From: Hahella ganghwensis DSM 17046
GTDB lineage: Bacteria > Pseudomonadota > Gammaproteobacteria > Pseudomonadales > Oleiphilaceae
Length of the DNA: 64,000 nucleotides
Direction of reading: 5' to 3'
Assembly (NCBI RefSeq): GCF_000376785.1
Contig: NZ_AQXX01000139.1
Location: 1 to 64,000, forward strand
Positions 56,206 to 64,000 of this stretch are shown piece after piece. The position numbers were made by a program, and so were the translations under genes. Each line of letters starts with the position of its first letter. The stretch's first letter is position 1. Under the pieces are notes generated by a model that was not told the DNA's origin, searched no databases, and saw only the letters and a list, made by a program, of their open reading frames with translations.

Positions 56206-56571
56206 TTAGGATTCAGCATTAGATATAAGTATAATGCGCGGGCCAATTTCGATGGAGGGCCACAAGAACTGGCCCGGGTGACACAATTATTACCCGCCGG
56301 GTGGACAGATGATCCGGAACCTGTGGGCTGTTTACGCGATTCGATTGTCTATGCTGGCGTGACTATACTCCCAGCCAGGGGGTTGTGACGAAATAACCGT
56401 TACAACAGGGGCTATCGACCTTGTGTGAACAGGCTCAATCTCGAGCGGCTCAAGACCTAACCGTTATGAGTCGGCAGGCAGCCTGAGTCAGATACTACTA
56501 TGACACAGGTCTATCGTTGGGGTTCCAAACATGAACCTCAGCTAACTGATTCTCGTGAAAGGCAATACAAA
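56206..56571 (+). promoter_or_regulatory. Promoter and long structured leader of mqo
   Basis: A perfect TATAAT at 56230-56235, with a weak -35 TTAGGA at 56206-56211 (18-base spacer), predicts a start near 56242. That would give a leader of about 330 bases. The leader opens with GGGCCA (56239-56244) and a complementary TGGCCC some 25 bases later, then ACCCG-C-CGGGT. AACCGTTA occurs twice further down. No ORF with a ribosome site was recognised. It may be a cis-regulatory RNA, but no known riboswitch class was recognised. Confidence 0.4.
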
Positions 56572-58074
56572 ATGACCGTAAAATCTGCTGATGTACTACT
56601 TGTCGGCGCCGGTGTCATGAGCACGACTCTGGGAATGATGCTCAAACACCTGGACCCGTCCCTGAAAATCATCATGGTCGAACGGCTTGACCATGTCGCC
56701 CACGAAAGTACGGATGGCTGGAATAATGCCGGCACAGGGCATGCCGCCTATTGTGAGCTGAACTATACGCCTCGTAAGCCCGACGGCACTATTGATATAT
56801 CCAAAGCCATTGCCATTAATGCTGCTTTCGAAGTGTCCCTGCAATTCTGGTCCTATTTGGTAGAAAATGGTGCTTTGCCGACGCCAACAGAATTTATTAA
56901 TCGCGCGCCACACCTGAGCTTTGTGTGGGGTGATGATGCCATCCAATTTTTACGGCAACGTTACGAACTGATGCATCAGCATCACTTGTTCAAAGATATG
57001 GAATACTCTGAAGACCCTGAGGTCCTGAAGCAGTGGATTCCATTGGTGATGAATAATCGTGATCCCATGGAGAAGGTCGCCGCCACCCGGGTGGAATATG
57101 GCTCGGATGTGGACTTCGGTTCTCTGACCCGCAACATGGTCAAGCATCTTGAAACCCTTCCTGATTATGAAGTGATGCTGTCTCATTCAGTAGAATCTTT
57201 GACCCAGCAGCCGAACGGTCGTTGGAATGTGCGGGTGAAAAACCGTAATTCCAAAGACAATCTTCATATCAATGCCAAGTTTGTTTTTCTTGGTGCCGGT
57301 GGTGGTGCACTGCCGTTACTGCAGAAATCCGGCATTCCTGAAGGAGAGGGCTACGGAGGATTTCCGGTCAGTGGACAGTGGCTTGTATGCCAGAAGCCGG
57401 AGATCGTTCGGCAGCATTATGCCAAGGTCTACGGAAAGGCACCCATCGGGGCTCCGCCAATGTCTGTACCGCATCTGGATACCCGAATCATCAATGGCAA
57501 ACCGGCTTTGCTGTTTGGCCCATTCGCCGGTTTCACGACACGTTTCCTGAAAGAAGGTTCTGTGTTTGACCTGCCGTCTTCCTTTAAGGGAGATAACTTT
57601 GGCCCAATCTGGTCCGCAGGTATGGACAACCTGGATCTGACCCGTTATCTGATCAAGGAAGTTTTCCAGTCCCACAAAGCAAGGGTCAACTCACTTCGAA
57701 ACTTCTATCCGGAAGCCAAAGATAGTGACTGGGATCTGGCGGTCGCCGGTCAACGGGTGCAGATCATTAAGAAGTGCGAAGAGGAAGGCGGTAAGCTCGA
57801 GTTCGGAACCGAAGTGGTTTCCTCCAAAGACGGCTCACTGGCTGCCTTGCTAGGGGCTTCTCCCGGTGCTTCCACAGCGGCAATGACGATGGTGAATATC
57901 ATCGAAAACTGCTTTGCAGATCGACTGAATTCTGAGGAGTGGCAAGCAAAAATGAAGGAAATGGTACCCTCATATGGGCGTTCCCTCATTGATGATGCCG
58001 AGCTGGCCGAAACGGTTCGCAAACGAACCCTGAATACCATGGGGCTCAAGACTGCTGAGCCGGTATCTGTCTAA
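56572..58074 (+). CDS. mqo: Malate:quinone oxidoreductase
   Basis: The product has 500 residues from ATG 56572, with AAAGG about 8 bases upstream; a 24-residue in-frame extension is not family-like. It has the N-terminal VGAGVMSTTLGMML FAD loop, STDGWNNAGTGHAAYCELNYTP, GSDVDFGSLTRNM and a C-terminal LGASPGASTAAMTM. It oxidises malate to oxaloacetate and reduces quinone at the membrane, an alternative to soluble malate dehydrogenase. Monocistronic, with an intrinsic terminator. Confidence 0.96.
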   Translation: MTVKSADVLLVGAGVMSTTLGMMLKHLDPSLKIIMVERLDHVAHESTDGWNNAGTGHAAYCELNYTPRKPDGTIDISKAIAINAAFEVSLQFWSYLVENGALPTPTEFINRAPHLSFVWGDDAIQFLRQRYELMHQHHLFKDMEYSEDPEVLKQWIPLVMNNRDPMEKVAATRVEYGSDVDFGSLTRNMVKHLETLPDYEVMLSHSVESLTQQPNGRWNVRVKNRNSKDNLHINAKFVFLGAGGGALPLLQKSGIPEGEGYGGFPVSGQWLVCQKPEIVRQHYAKVYGKAPIGAPPMSVPHLDTRIINGKPALLFGPFAGFTTRFLKEGSVFDLPSSFKGDNFGPIWSAGMDNLDLTRYLIKEVFQSHKARVNSLRNFYPEAKDSDWDLAVAGQRVQIIKKCEEEGGKLEFGTEVVSSKDGSLAALLGASPGASTAAMTMVNIIENCFADRLNSEEWQAKMKEMVPSYGRSLIDDAELAETVRKRTLNTMGLKTAEPVSV

Positions 58075-58091
58075 TTTGTTCTGTTCTTCCT

Positions 58092-58120
58092 GCGCCGGAT
58101 CTTTCTGATCCGGCGCTTTT
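58092..58120 (+). terminator. Intrinsic terminator of mqo
   Basis: A perfect 10-bp stem GCGCCGGATC / GATCCGGCGC with loop TTTCT, followed by TTTT. It lies 18 bases after the mqo stop. Confidence 0.9.
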
Positions 58121-58429
58121 CCACCTGCCTTAATACAGTTTTTACACCACACCACACCACTTTTCTTAAGACCGGTTTCTGCGCCGCTTTATTGGAATGT
58201 TGTACCAGACGATGGTTCATTTTGATGCTTTAACTGGTAAATCAAATACCAAATTAGGGCAGGTCATGGTGCGAACTATGGATTTGACGCGCACCAGATG
58301 CGTGCATCTTGAGAGATTGATTCGAAATCTGTAAACAAAATAGTTAGTTACAAAGATTGGCAAGTACTTTGCTCCATCGCTGATCAAAGTCTGTGACTTA
58401 TCGATAACGAATCTGTGGAGTTTCCATTC
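58121..58429. other. 309-base intergenic region before the flavoprotein-cytochrome operon
   Basis: An ACCAC-type short repeat occurs at about 58146-58161. An inverted repeat TTTGAT-N14-ATCAAA lies at 58221-58246, with wide spacing, so it is not a standard FNR box. A GTGGAG ribosome site precedes the start at 58430. No gene was recognised. Confidence 0.4.
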
Positions 58430-60454
58430 ATGCACAGCGATATCGCTGCCATGCCAGAATCAGTCGCCCATGTGGAGAGATCAGAGCTGTTGAGTGAGTC
58501 AGATCTTGCTCCCGTCATAGTGGTAGGGGCAGGGCCGTCTGGACTGCGCTGTGTGGAAGAGTTGCTTCGCCATCAACTGAAGCGGCCGGTTTGGCTGTTT
58601 GGTGAGGAGCGCTGGGAGCCGTATAACCGGGTTCGACTTTCGAGCCTTCTGGCAGGAGACATTCGTTTAAGCGATATTGATCTGCGCCTCTCAGCAAGAT
58701 CCATGAGCAGAGTAGTTCACGTCAGTCAGTGTAGGGTGGTAGCGATTGATCCGGCATTGCGGCAGATCACAGATCAGTATGGGCGCCGGCATTCATACCA
58801 CAAGCTGGTCCTGGCTCTGGGATCGAGCGCCTATATACCAAGTGTTCCCGGAGTTCAGCTCAAAGGGGTGTATTCCCTGCGCTCTTTGAGTGATACCGAG
58901 GCTTTGCTGGCGAGACGGGCCAGAGTCAGAAAGCTGCTGGTGATCGGTGGAGGTTTGCTCGGCCTGGAAGCTGCCAAGGCGATGGCCAGAGATGGTACTG
59001 AAGTTGAAGTCATACAGCAGGCTTCACACGTCATGAACCGTCAGTTGGATCAGCGGGGTGGGGAGCGTGTCAGCGATTATCTGCGTTTGTTGGGGATTCG
59101 GGTACGGCTGGGAAGTGGACTGGCAGAAATCCGTGGGGACACCGAAGTTTCCTCCATCCTGTTGCGAAACGGAACCGAGATCCCCTGCGATAGCGTATTG
59201 TTGGCAGCCGGTATCGTTCCTAACGTTGAATTAGCCAGGTCTGCATGGATTAAAGTCGGTCGCGGTATTCGTGTCGATGATGCCATGCTGACTTCTGATC
59301 CTGATATTTATGCCGTCGGCGAGTGTGCTGAACATAACGGCCATGTATACGGGCTGGTAGCTCCGGGTTTGGAACAGGCGGCGGTGGCGGCGGCTCATAT
59401 CTGTGACGAAGGTGCCTTGTATCGGGGCTCTATGATGGCCAGTCAACTGAAGGTGGCTGGTCTGGCAGTTACCAGTATTGGTTCATGGGAGCAACTGGAA
59501 GGGCAGACCAGAGTCAATGAGCTGGTTTTCAGTGATCAGCAGCATTATCGCAAGATTATTATGCGGGATGGTCGTCTCTTGGCGGTTATTGCCGTTGGGG
59601 AGTGGCAGGAAAAGAATCGCCTTCTGGAAGCCGTAACCACCCAGCGTTATTTATGGCCCTGGCAGAGATTGGCATTTCGACGTACCGGTCTGCTTTGGAA
59701 GCAAGAGGAGAGTCGACAGGTCAGTGAGTGGCCGGCGGATGCCCTGGTCTGCCAGTGCATGGCGGTTCCCAGAGGAACGTTGAGCTCAACCATAGACGGC
59801 GGAGCTACCACGATTGAAGCGTTGGCAGCCTGTACAGGCGCATCTACGGTATGCGGCAGTTGTAAACCTTTACTGGCTGAACTGATTGGAGCCCCTCGCA
59901 AGGCTGATCCCATTAAAGCTGGGCCTTCCCATACAGCCTGGGGGATCGCGGCTTTGATTTTGACTACGCTGCTTACAGTGGCTCCTGCAATCGGAGTCAA
60001 GGATTCTGTGCAGAACTTGTGGCCTCCTGATTTTCTATGGCGTGACAGCCTGTATAAACAAATATCCGGCTTTACTTTGTTGGGATTGGTTCTTGTGGGG
60101 TTGGCCCTGTCGCTACGCAAACGGGTCCGCTTTTTTTCGGTTGGTAAAGGTGCGCGAGGAGCTTTCGATTACTGGCGTTTGGCTCATGTGATATTGGGGG
60201 TTCTGGCGCTGTTTGCATTGCTTATCCATACCGGCATCGCCTTGGGACACAATCTGAACCGATGGCTGATGATGGACTTTCTGGCTGCCGCTGCCCTGGG
60301 AGCCTTAACGACCTATGTGATTGCCTGGCAGCACCGGATGGGGAGGCAACTGGGGGAGCGGGTCAGAGCATGGATGTATTGGCTGCATATTGTCGTGCTG
60401 TGGCCGTTACCGGTATTGCTCGGCTTACACATTCTCAGTGTTTATTACTTTTGA
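58430..60454 (+). CDS. Fusion of NAD(P)H:FAD oxidoreductase, BFD [2Fe-2S] domain and membrane cytochrome b-like domain
   Basis: The product has 674 residues. About 25-330 is a pyridine nucleotide-disulphide oxidoreductase like the N-terminus of assimilatory nitrite reductase: FAD loop VVGAGPSGLRCVEELL, NAD(P)H loop VIGGGLLGLEAAKAM and a C-terminal ADI-type segment DIYAVGECAEHNG. About 430-485 is a BFD-like domain with CQC and CGSC cysteine pairs. About 500-674 has four to five membrane helices with histidines in RLAHVILG, LLIHTGIAL, YWLHIVVLW and LGLHILSVY, fitting a di-heme b-type cytochrome. The likely path is NAD(P)H to FAD to Fe-S to heme to periplasm. The GTG at 58415 is an alternative start. 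Confidence 0.82.
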   Translation: MHSDIAAMPESVAHVERSELLSESDLAPVIVVGAGPSGLRCVEELLRHQLKRPVWLFGEERWEPYNRVRLSSLLAGDIRLSDIDLRLSARSMSRVVHVSQCRVVAIDPALRQITDQYGRRHSYHKLVLALGSSAYIPSVPGVQLKGVYSLRSLSDTEALLARRARVRKLLVIGGGLLGLEAAKAMARDGTEVEVIQQASHVMNRQLDQRGGERVSDYLRLLGIRVRLGSGLAEIRGDTEVSSILLRNGTEIPCDSVLLAAGIVPNVELARSAWIKVGRGIRVDDAMLTSDPDIYAVGECAEHNGHVYGLVAPGLEQAAVAAAHICDEGALYRGSMMASQLKVAGLAVTSIGSWEQLEGQTRVNELVFSDQQHYRKIIMRDGRLLAVIAVGEWQEKNRLLEAVTTQRYLWPWQRLAFRRTGLLWKQEESRQVSEWPADALVCQCMAVPRGTLSSTIDGGATTIEALAACTGASTVCGSCKPLLAELIGAPRKADPIKAGPSHTAWGIAALILTTLLTVAPAIGVKDSVQNLWPPDFLWRDSLYKQISGFTLLGLVLVGLALSLRKRVRFFSVGKGARGAFDYWRLAHVILGVLALFALLIHTGIALGHNLNRWLMMDFLAAAALGALTTYVIAWQHRMGRQLGERVRAWMYWLHIVVLWPLPVLLGLHILSVYYF

Positions 60455-60500
60455 CAGGTCGGCGGCCGGAGATCTTGTTGATGCAGAATGAGATAGCAGA

Positions 60501-61853
60501 ATGAAGTGGTTGAGTTGGGGGGGCGTCAGTATTCTGCTCAGTGTTTTTTGGGGCTGGAGTCTATTTGCCAAAGATCAGAATGCGCGGTACCTGATTGGTG
60601 AGACGACTGACGGCCATCACCAGATTGAGCTGGCCTGTAACAGCTGTCATGTGGCGCCCTTTGGTGGTGTCGAGCTGATACAGGAGGCCTGTACCAGTTG
60701 CCATGGTGCGGAGTTGGCTCTGGCAGAAGACAGTCATCCGAAATCCAAATTCACTGATCCGCGCAATGCTGCCCGTGTTGACCTACTCGATGCTCGTTAT
60801 TGTGCAACTTGTCACATTGAACATCGCAAAGACGAAACCCATGCCATGGGGGTGACGCTGCCCGAAGACTTCTGCTTCTACTGTCATGAAGATATTGCAG
60901 AAGAACGTCCTACCCATGAAAACGTGCCGTTTACCGATTGTCTGAATTCAGGTTGTCATAACTACCACGATAATAAGGCCCTGTATGAGGACTTTCTGGT
61001 CAAGCATGCCGATCAGCCGGCGCTTGGTGTAAATCCTCACCAACCCGCACGTAACCTGCTTGAGCAAGTCATCGCAGAACAAGGCTTTGTCGAACCTATG
61101 ACCCAGGCCGGTGCGGATCATCCTGCATCTTTGGATGTTTCCTCGGCGATTCTGGATGACTGGTTGCAAACGGCTCATGCCCAGGCGGGGATCAGTTGCC
61201 AGGGATGTCACCAGGGGAAGGATGCTGATGACTGGGTGGAGAAACCGGGCCTGAGTGCCTGTCAAACCTGCCATCAGATGGAAGCAGAAACCTTTATGCA
61301 GGGTAAGCATGGGATGCGGTTGGCAGTGAGTGATGAATTACCTTTGTCACCTATGACCCCAGCCATGGGGCGGCTTCCGTTCAAGCTTGAGTCCATTGAC
61401 ACTGAACTCTCATGCACAACCTGTCACGGGGCACATCGGTTTGATGCCCAAAAAGCGGCTGTGGAAAGTTGTTTGGGGTGTCATAACGATGAGCACTCTC
61501 TGAACTATCAGGCGTCCCCCCACGCCTTATTGCATGAGCTTGAAGTGGCGGGACAGGGAAATCCAGGAACCGGAGTGACTTGCGCTACCTGTCACATGCC
61601 CAGATTGGAGGGGGCCAGGTTGCAAAGGAGCAAGCCGGAAGGTTCTGAGCTGGAAGCCAAAGCTGTACAGGTGATGCACAACCAGAATGACAACCTGCGC
61701 CCTAACGAGAAAATGATTCGTTCAGTATGTATGGATTGTCACGGTTTTCCCTTTGTCCTTGATGCCTTGGCTGATCCTGAACTGATCAGGAGCAACTTTA
61801 ATGGTCAGCCCTCGGTACATGTGAAAAGTATCGAATGGGCGACAGAGCGGTAG
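60501..61853 (+). CDS. Multiheme c-type cytochrome (ten CxxCH motifs)
   Basis: The 450-residue product has an N-terminal membrane anchor or signal (about 5-22, SILLSVFWGWSLFA). Ten canonical heme motifs can be read: CNSCH, CTSCH, CATCH, CFYCH, CQGCH, CQTCH, CTTCH, CLGCH, CATCH and CMDCH. An eleventh, CLNSGCH, has the unusual Cx4CH spacing. Many other histidines could be axial ligands. It resembles cytochrome c3/tetraheme-type electron carriers and octaheme reductases only in general form, with no clear catalytic lysine motif. It starts 46 bases after the flavoprotein gene. Confidence 0.85.
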   Translation: MKWLSWGGVSILLSVFWGWSLFAKDQNARYLIGETTDGHHQIELACNSCHVAPFGGVELIQEACTSCHGAELALAEDSHPKSKFTDPRNAARVDLLDARYCATCHIEHRKDETHAMGVTLPEDFCFYCHEDIAEERPTHENVPFTDCLNSGCHNYHDNKALYEDFLVKHADQPALGVNPHQPARNLLEQVIAEQGFVEPMTQAGADHPASLDVSSAILDDWLQTAHAQAGISCQGCHQGKDADDWVEKPGLSACQTCHQMEAETFMQGKHGMRLAVSDELPLSPMTPAMGRLPFKLESIDTELSCTTCHGAHRFDAQKAAVESCLGCHNDEHSLNYQASPHALLHELEVAGQGNPGTGVTCATCHMPRLEGARLQRSKPEGSELEAKAVQVMHNQNDNLRPNEKMIRSVCMDCHGFPFVLDALADPELIRSNFNGQPSVHVKSIEWATER

Positions 61854-62041
61854 GGCTGGTAGCCAGGAAAAAGGACGGACATCAAATATAGGCGGTTGCC
61901 ATAGATGTTTTCATAGATCGGGCGCGCAACCACCACTTCCAAACACGGCCTCGTCAGAAGGCCGGTAATAAAACGCAGAGCGTGGATTCTCTTTCGGCAG
62001 CTCCTGTCGGGTTAATGCTAAAAAGGTGAGAGGATAAACAC

Positions 62042-62644
62042 ATGAAACAACTGAAACCGGTAACCACAATTTCTGGAATGATGAAGGCTACAACATTTGG
62101 ACTGACTGTTGCCTCCGGAATGATTCTCAGTGGCTGTGAAAGCGAGCCAGAAGGAATATCACCGCAACAGTTTACGGATGCACTACACAAAGTTATGGAA
62201 TCTGACCGTGCGGTATACACGAAACAAGTGGTCAATCGTCTGGCCAAGGATGAGAAAGTCATTAAGGCCAGCGAGCATTTTATGGATGAAAAAGCCCTGC
62301 CGCTACCAGCGCAAATGTTCCGCTTCGGTGCAGAAATGGTGGCAAGCAAGACAGATGAGTTCAGTTATTCACTGCAGTCACTGTGGCCGATCAATAAACA
62401 GAATGCTCCGGTAACAGAAGTGGAAAAAACTGGTTTGAAGTTTATCTCTGATAACCCAGGAGAAAACTATTACAGCGAGGAAGAACTGGGCGGGCAAAAG
62501 TATTTTACGGCGGTATATCCGGATATTGCCGTCGCTCCCGTATGTGCTTCCTGTCACAACGAACATAAGGACACACCGCGGAGCGACTTCAAAGTCGGTG
62601 ATGTGATGGGCGGCGTGGTTATCCGGGTGCCACTCGGGTCGTGA
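62042..62644 (+). CDS. Tll0287-like (DUF3365) heme lipoprotein
   Basis: The 200-residue product has a lipobox ILSGC (Cys about residue 33). The DUF3365/Tll0287 fold includes AVYPDIAVAPVCASCHNEH with one CxxCH heme site and a GVVIRVPL ending. This domain binds c-type heme in redox sensors and carriers. GAGAGG precedes the ATG. It sits between the multiheme and mono-heme cytochrome genes and is probably a periplasmic electron carrier or redox sensor. Confidence 0.82.
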   Translation: MKQLKPVTTISGMMKATTFGLTVASGMILSGCESEPEGISPQQFTDALHKVMESDRAVYTKQVVNRLAKDEKVIKASEHFMDEKALPLPAQMFRFGAEMVASKTDEFSYSLQSLWPINKQNAPVTEVEKTGLKFISDNPGENYYSEEELGGQKYFTAVYPDIAVAPVCASCHNEHKDTPRSDFKVGDVMGGVVIRVPLGS

Positions 62645-62670
62645 TATTTAGATTGGATAAGGAGGATTGC

Positions 62671-63021
62671 ATGAGCTCCAGGCTCAGAGGTCGGAAAGGA
62701 AGCGTGAAACTTCTGCTTATCCTGGCTTTTGTCGTTACTAGCGGATGCCGTGGTAATGAGGAAATCTCCGAAACTGGCAAGGCAGTGTGGGAAGCCAACT
62801 GCAGGGTATGTCACCAGCAGGGGCTTGGTGGCGCGCCTATGATTGGAAACCAAAAGCAGTGGCAGCCCAGAATCGCGCAAGGATTGCCAGTGTTAATCGA
62901 GCATGCAACTCAAGGATACTCGGGATCTACAGGTGTGATGCCAGCCCGGGGAGGGAACCCGGGGTTGCCGGACGCGCAGCTCAGATCAGCCGTTGAATAT
63001 ATGGTGTCTCAAAGCCGGTAA
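62671..63021 (+). CDS. Mono-heme cytochrome c lipoprotein
   Basis: The product has 116 residues from ATG 62671, with GGAGG 5 bases upstream. It has a leader with lipobox VTSGC (Cys about residue 25). A class I cytochrome c follows: WEANCRVCHQQG (heme site) and a likely axial Met in GVMPARGG, ending with helix AVEYMVSQ. It is the probable soluble-side partner or terminal carrier of this chain. A hairpin lies downstream at 63103. Confidence 0.88.
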   Translation: MSSRLRGRKGSVKLLLILAFVVTSGCRGNEEISETGKAVWEANCRVCHQQGLGGAPMIGNQKQWQPRIAQGLPVLIEHATQGYSGSTGVMPARGGNPGLPDAQLRSAVEYMVSQSR

Positions 63022-63102
63022 TCTGCACTGAATATTTGAAATATTACACTGTATTACATTTCGGCTCTGGTTAGTGTTGTAAGTCCGGTTATGCTTTGTA
63101 CA

Positions 63103-63130
63103 GGCAGAATGGCTCAAGAGGCCTTCTGCC
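63103..63130 (+). terminator. Weak hairpin after the cytochrome genes
   Basis: GGCAGAA / TTCTGCC with a 14-base loop, 80 bases after the cytochrome stop. No U-run follows. It may be a weak transcript end. Confidence 0.3.
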
Positions 63131-63178
63131 TTATCGATCAGTCGAGCAATAAAAATAAAAGACGAATGAGAGACCGCC

Positions 63179-64000
63179 ATGTACTGCACTTTCAACCGCT
63201 ATCTTCAGCGCTGGATATCCCGCGTTTTCTGTTTTCTACTGTTCTCTTCCGGAGTTTTGATTTCCGTCAACAGCCTGGCCGCTCAAAGTGGTGAGGAGTT
63301 GCTTCAGAAAATTCATCAGGCCCGTCTTCAGACCTATCTGCTGTTGACCGACTACTATAATTTCAGCGCCAATGTGGGCGACAAACATTTACTGGAGGGA
63401 ATGGCCGCAGGAGAGAACGCTATAGATTCGTTGATCAAGCGACTTTCAGCAGGGCATGACTCCCCGGAATATCTGGCGACACTTAGCCAAACCCAGGAAC
63501 ACTGGGTTAAATACAAATCTTTGTTGTCACAAAATATCAATGACCTTAAAACACTCGGATATCACGAGTTGCAGCTTGTGTTTCAACTCGCGCAACTGAA
63601 TGTCGATGTTGGCACCGCGCTTGGACGCCTTTACCAACTGGTGATAGATCAAAAGCAGATCAAATTGCCGGATGTGATTATCAGAACCAGGCATTCCGCC
63701 TTTACCATGGCTGTCATGATGACGAAATACTCGGCCCGCAGTACCTCCAATATCAGTCAGGTGTTTCAGGGGGAAGACCCCGAAGAGACTCTTGATATTC
63801 TGGCCGGAGAGTTTGACCGTAACCTTGGACTGCTCATCAATACAGATTACGTAGATACAGCCACCAATACCCTGCTGAAGAAGGCTCAGATCAAATGGAA
63901 CTTTATTCGCAGCTCGTATATGAATTACAACGAAAACAACGTTAACTTTGTGGTGAACCTGTATTCACGCCAGATAATAGAGTCGTTAGATATAAGCGCC
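63179..64000 (+). CDS. Secreted or membrane protein with PilJ/NarX-like helical repeats (partial, runs off the window)
   Basis: The frame opens at ATG 63179 and stays open to the window end, giving 274 residues so far. A signal or anchor segment (about 12-34, VFCFLLFSSGVLISVNSLAAQ) precedes helical sequence. The segments LQTYLLLTDYYNFSANVGDKHLL and later MAVMMTKYSARSTSN recall the type IV pili-type chemoreceptor (PilJ) or NarX N-terminal sensor domain, in which a short helical unit repeats. The missing end will show if a HAMP, signalling or kinase domain follows. The family call is tentative. Confidence 0.6.
   Translation, partial: MYCTFNRYLQRWISRVFCFLLFSSGVLISVNSLAAQSGEELLQKIHQARLQTYLLLTDYYNFSANVGDKHLLEGMAAGENAIDSLIKRLSAGHDSPEYLATLSQTQEHWVKYKSLLSQNINDLKTLGYHELQLVFQLAQLNVDVGTALGRLYQLVIDQKQIKLPDVIIRTRHSAFTMAVMMTKYSARSTSNISQVFQGEDPEETLDILAGEFDRNLGLLINTDYVDTATNTLLKKAQIKWNFIRSSYMNYNENNVNFVVNLYSRQIIESLDISA

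Noticed and set aside
58221-58246. FNR box before the flavoprotein operon
   Set aside because: The half sites TTTGAT and ATCAAA are 14 bases apart instead of about 4.

Overview
The window looks like a chromosomal segment of a motile, respiring gammaproteobacterium. The base composition is close to balanced. The taxon call rests on three things: a cyanide-insensitive type cytochrome bd oxidase, malate:quinone oxidoreductase, and FlgP/FlgT proteins of the kind used by Vibrio-like polar flagella. A marine Oceanospirillales-type organism would fit, but that is inference. I saw no rRNA, tRNA, CRISPR array, insertion sequence or phage module.

Layout. 0.2-4.6 kb: a periplasmic solute-binding protein, an FAD monooxygenase, an Hpt/pseudo-receiver protein and an unknown protein. 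4.8-13.3 kb: an unusual divergent cluster with a nitrobindin-like protein on one side and, on the other, a small dehydrogenase subunit, a GMC dehydrogenase with an Fe-S motif, a ferritin-like protein of the iminophenylpyruvate-dimer-synthase type and two phosphoesterases. 13.7-19.4 kb: a secreted unknown, a GIDE-LemA membrane fusion, a second orphan binding protein, and a SatD/membrane protein pair behind a phased 28-bp repeat. 19.6-26.9 kb: a chemoreceptor, a YebC paralogue, an orphan nuclease, a decayed phosphatase and a sigma-54 two-component pair. 27.2-29.9 kb: the cytochrome bd (CIO) operon with two small membrane-protein genes missed by ordinary ORF cut-offs, closed by a perfect hairpin terminator.

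30-51 kb is mostly signalling. A kinase-CheC-CheY group on the minus strand is followed by a plus-strand run of response regulator, HDOD, histidine kinase, degenerate HD-GYP and response regulator. Next comes a minus-strand operon with the gene order of the Wsp chemosensory system (CheW, CheR-TPR, CheW, CheA-REC, CheB, diguanylate cyclase). It lacks the receptor gene and ends in a 1211-residue REC-GAF-PAS-PAS-GGDEF-EAL-REC protein. The natural reading is a surface or redox signal integrated into cyclic-di-GMP.

51-58 kb carries housekeeping genes (thiolase, Cca with a G-quadruplex-capable repeat at its start, flgP/flgT, mqo). 58.4-63.0 kb encodes a probable electron-transfer chain: a flavoprotein fused to a [2Fe-2S] BFD domain and a membrane cytochrome b-like domain, then a roughly ten-heme cytochrome c, a Tll0287-like heme lipoprotein and a small cytochrome c lipoprotein. 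The best candidates for undescribed systems are the 4.8-13.3 kb cluster, the 58.4-63.0 kb redox chain and the receptor-less Wsp-like operon.
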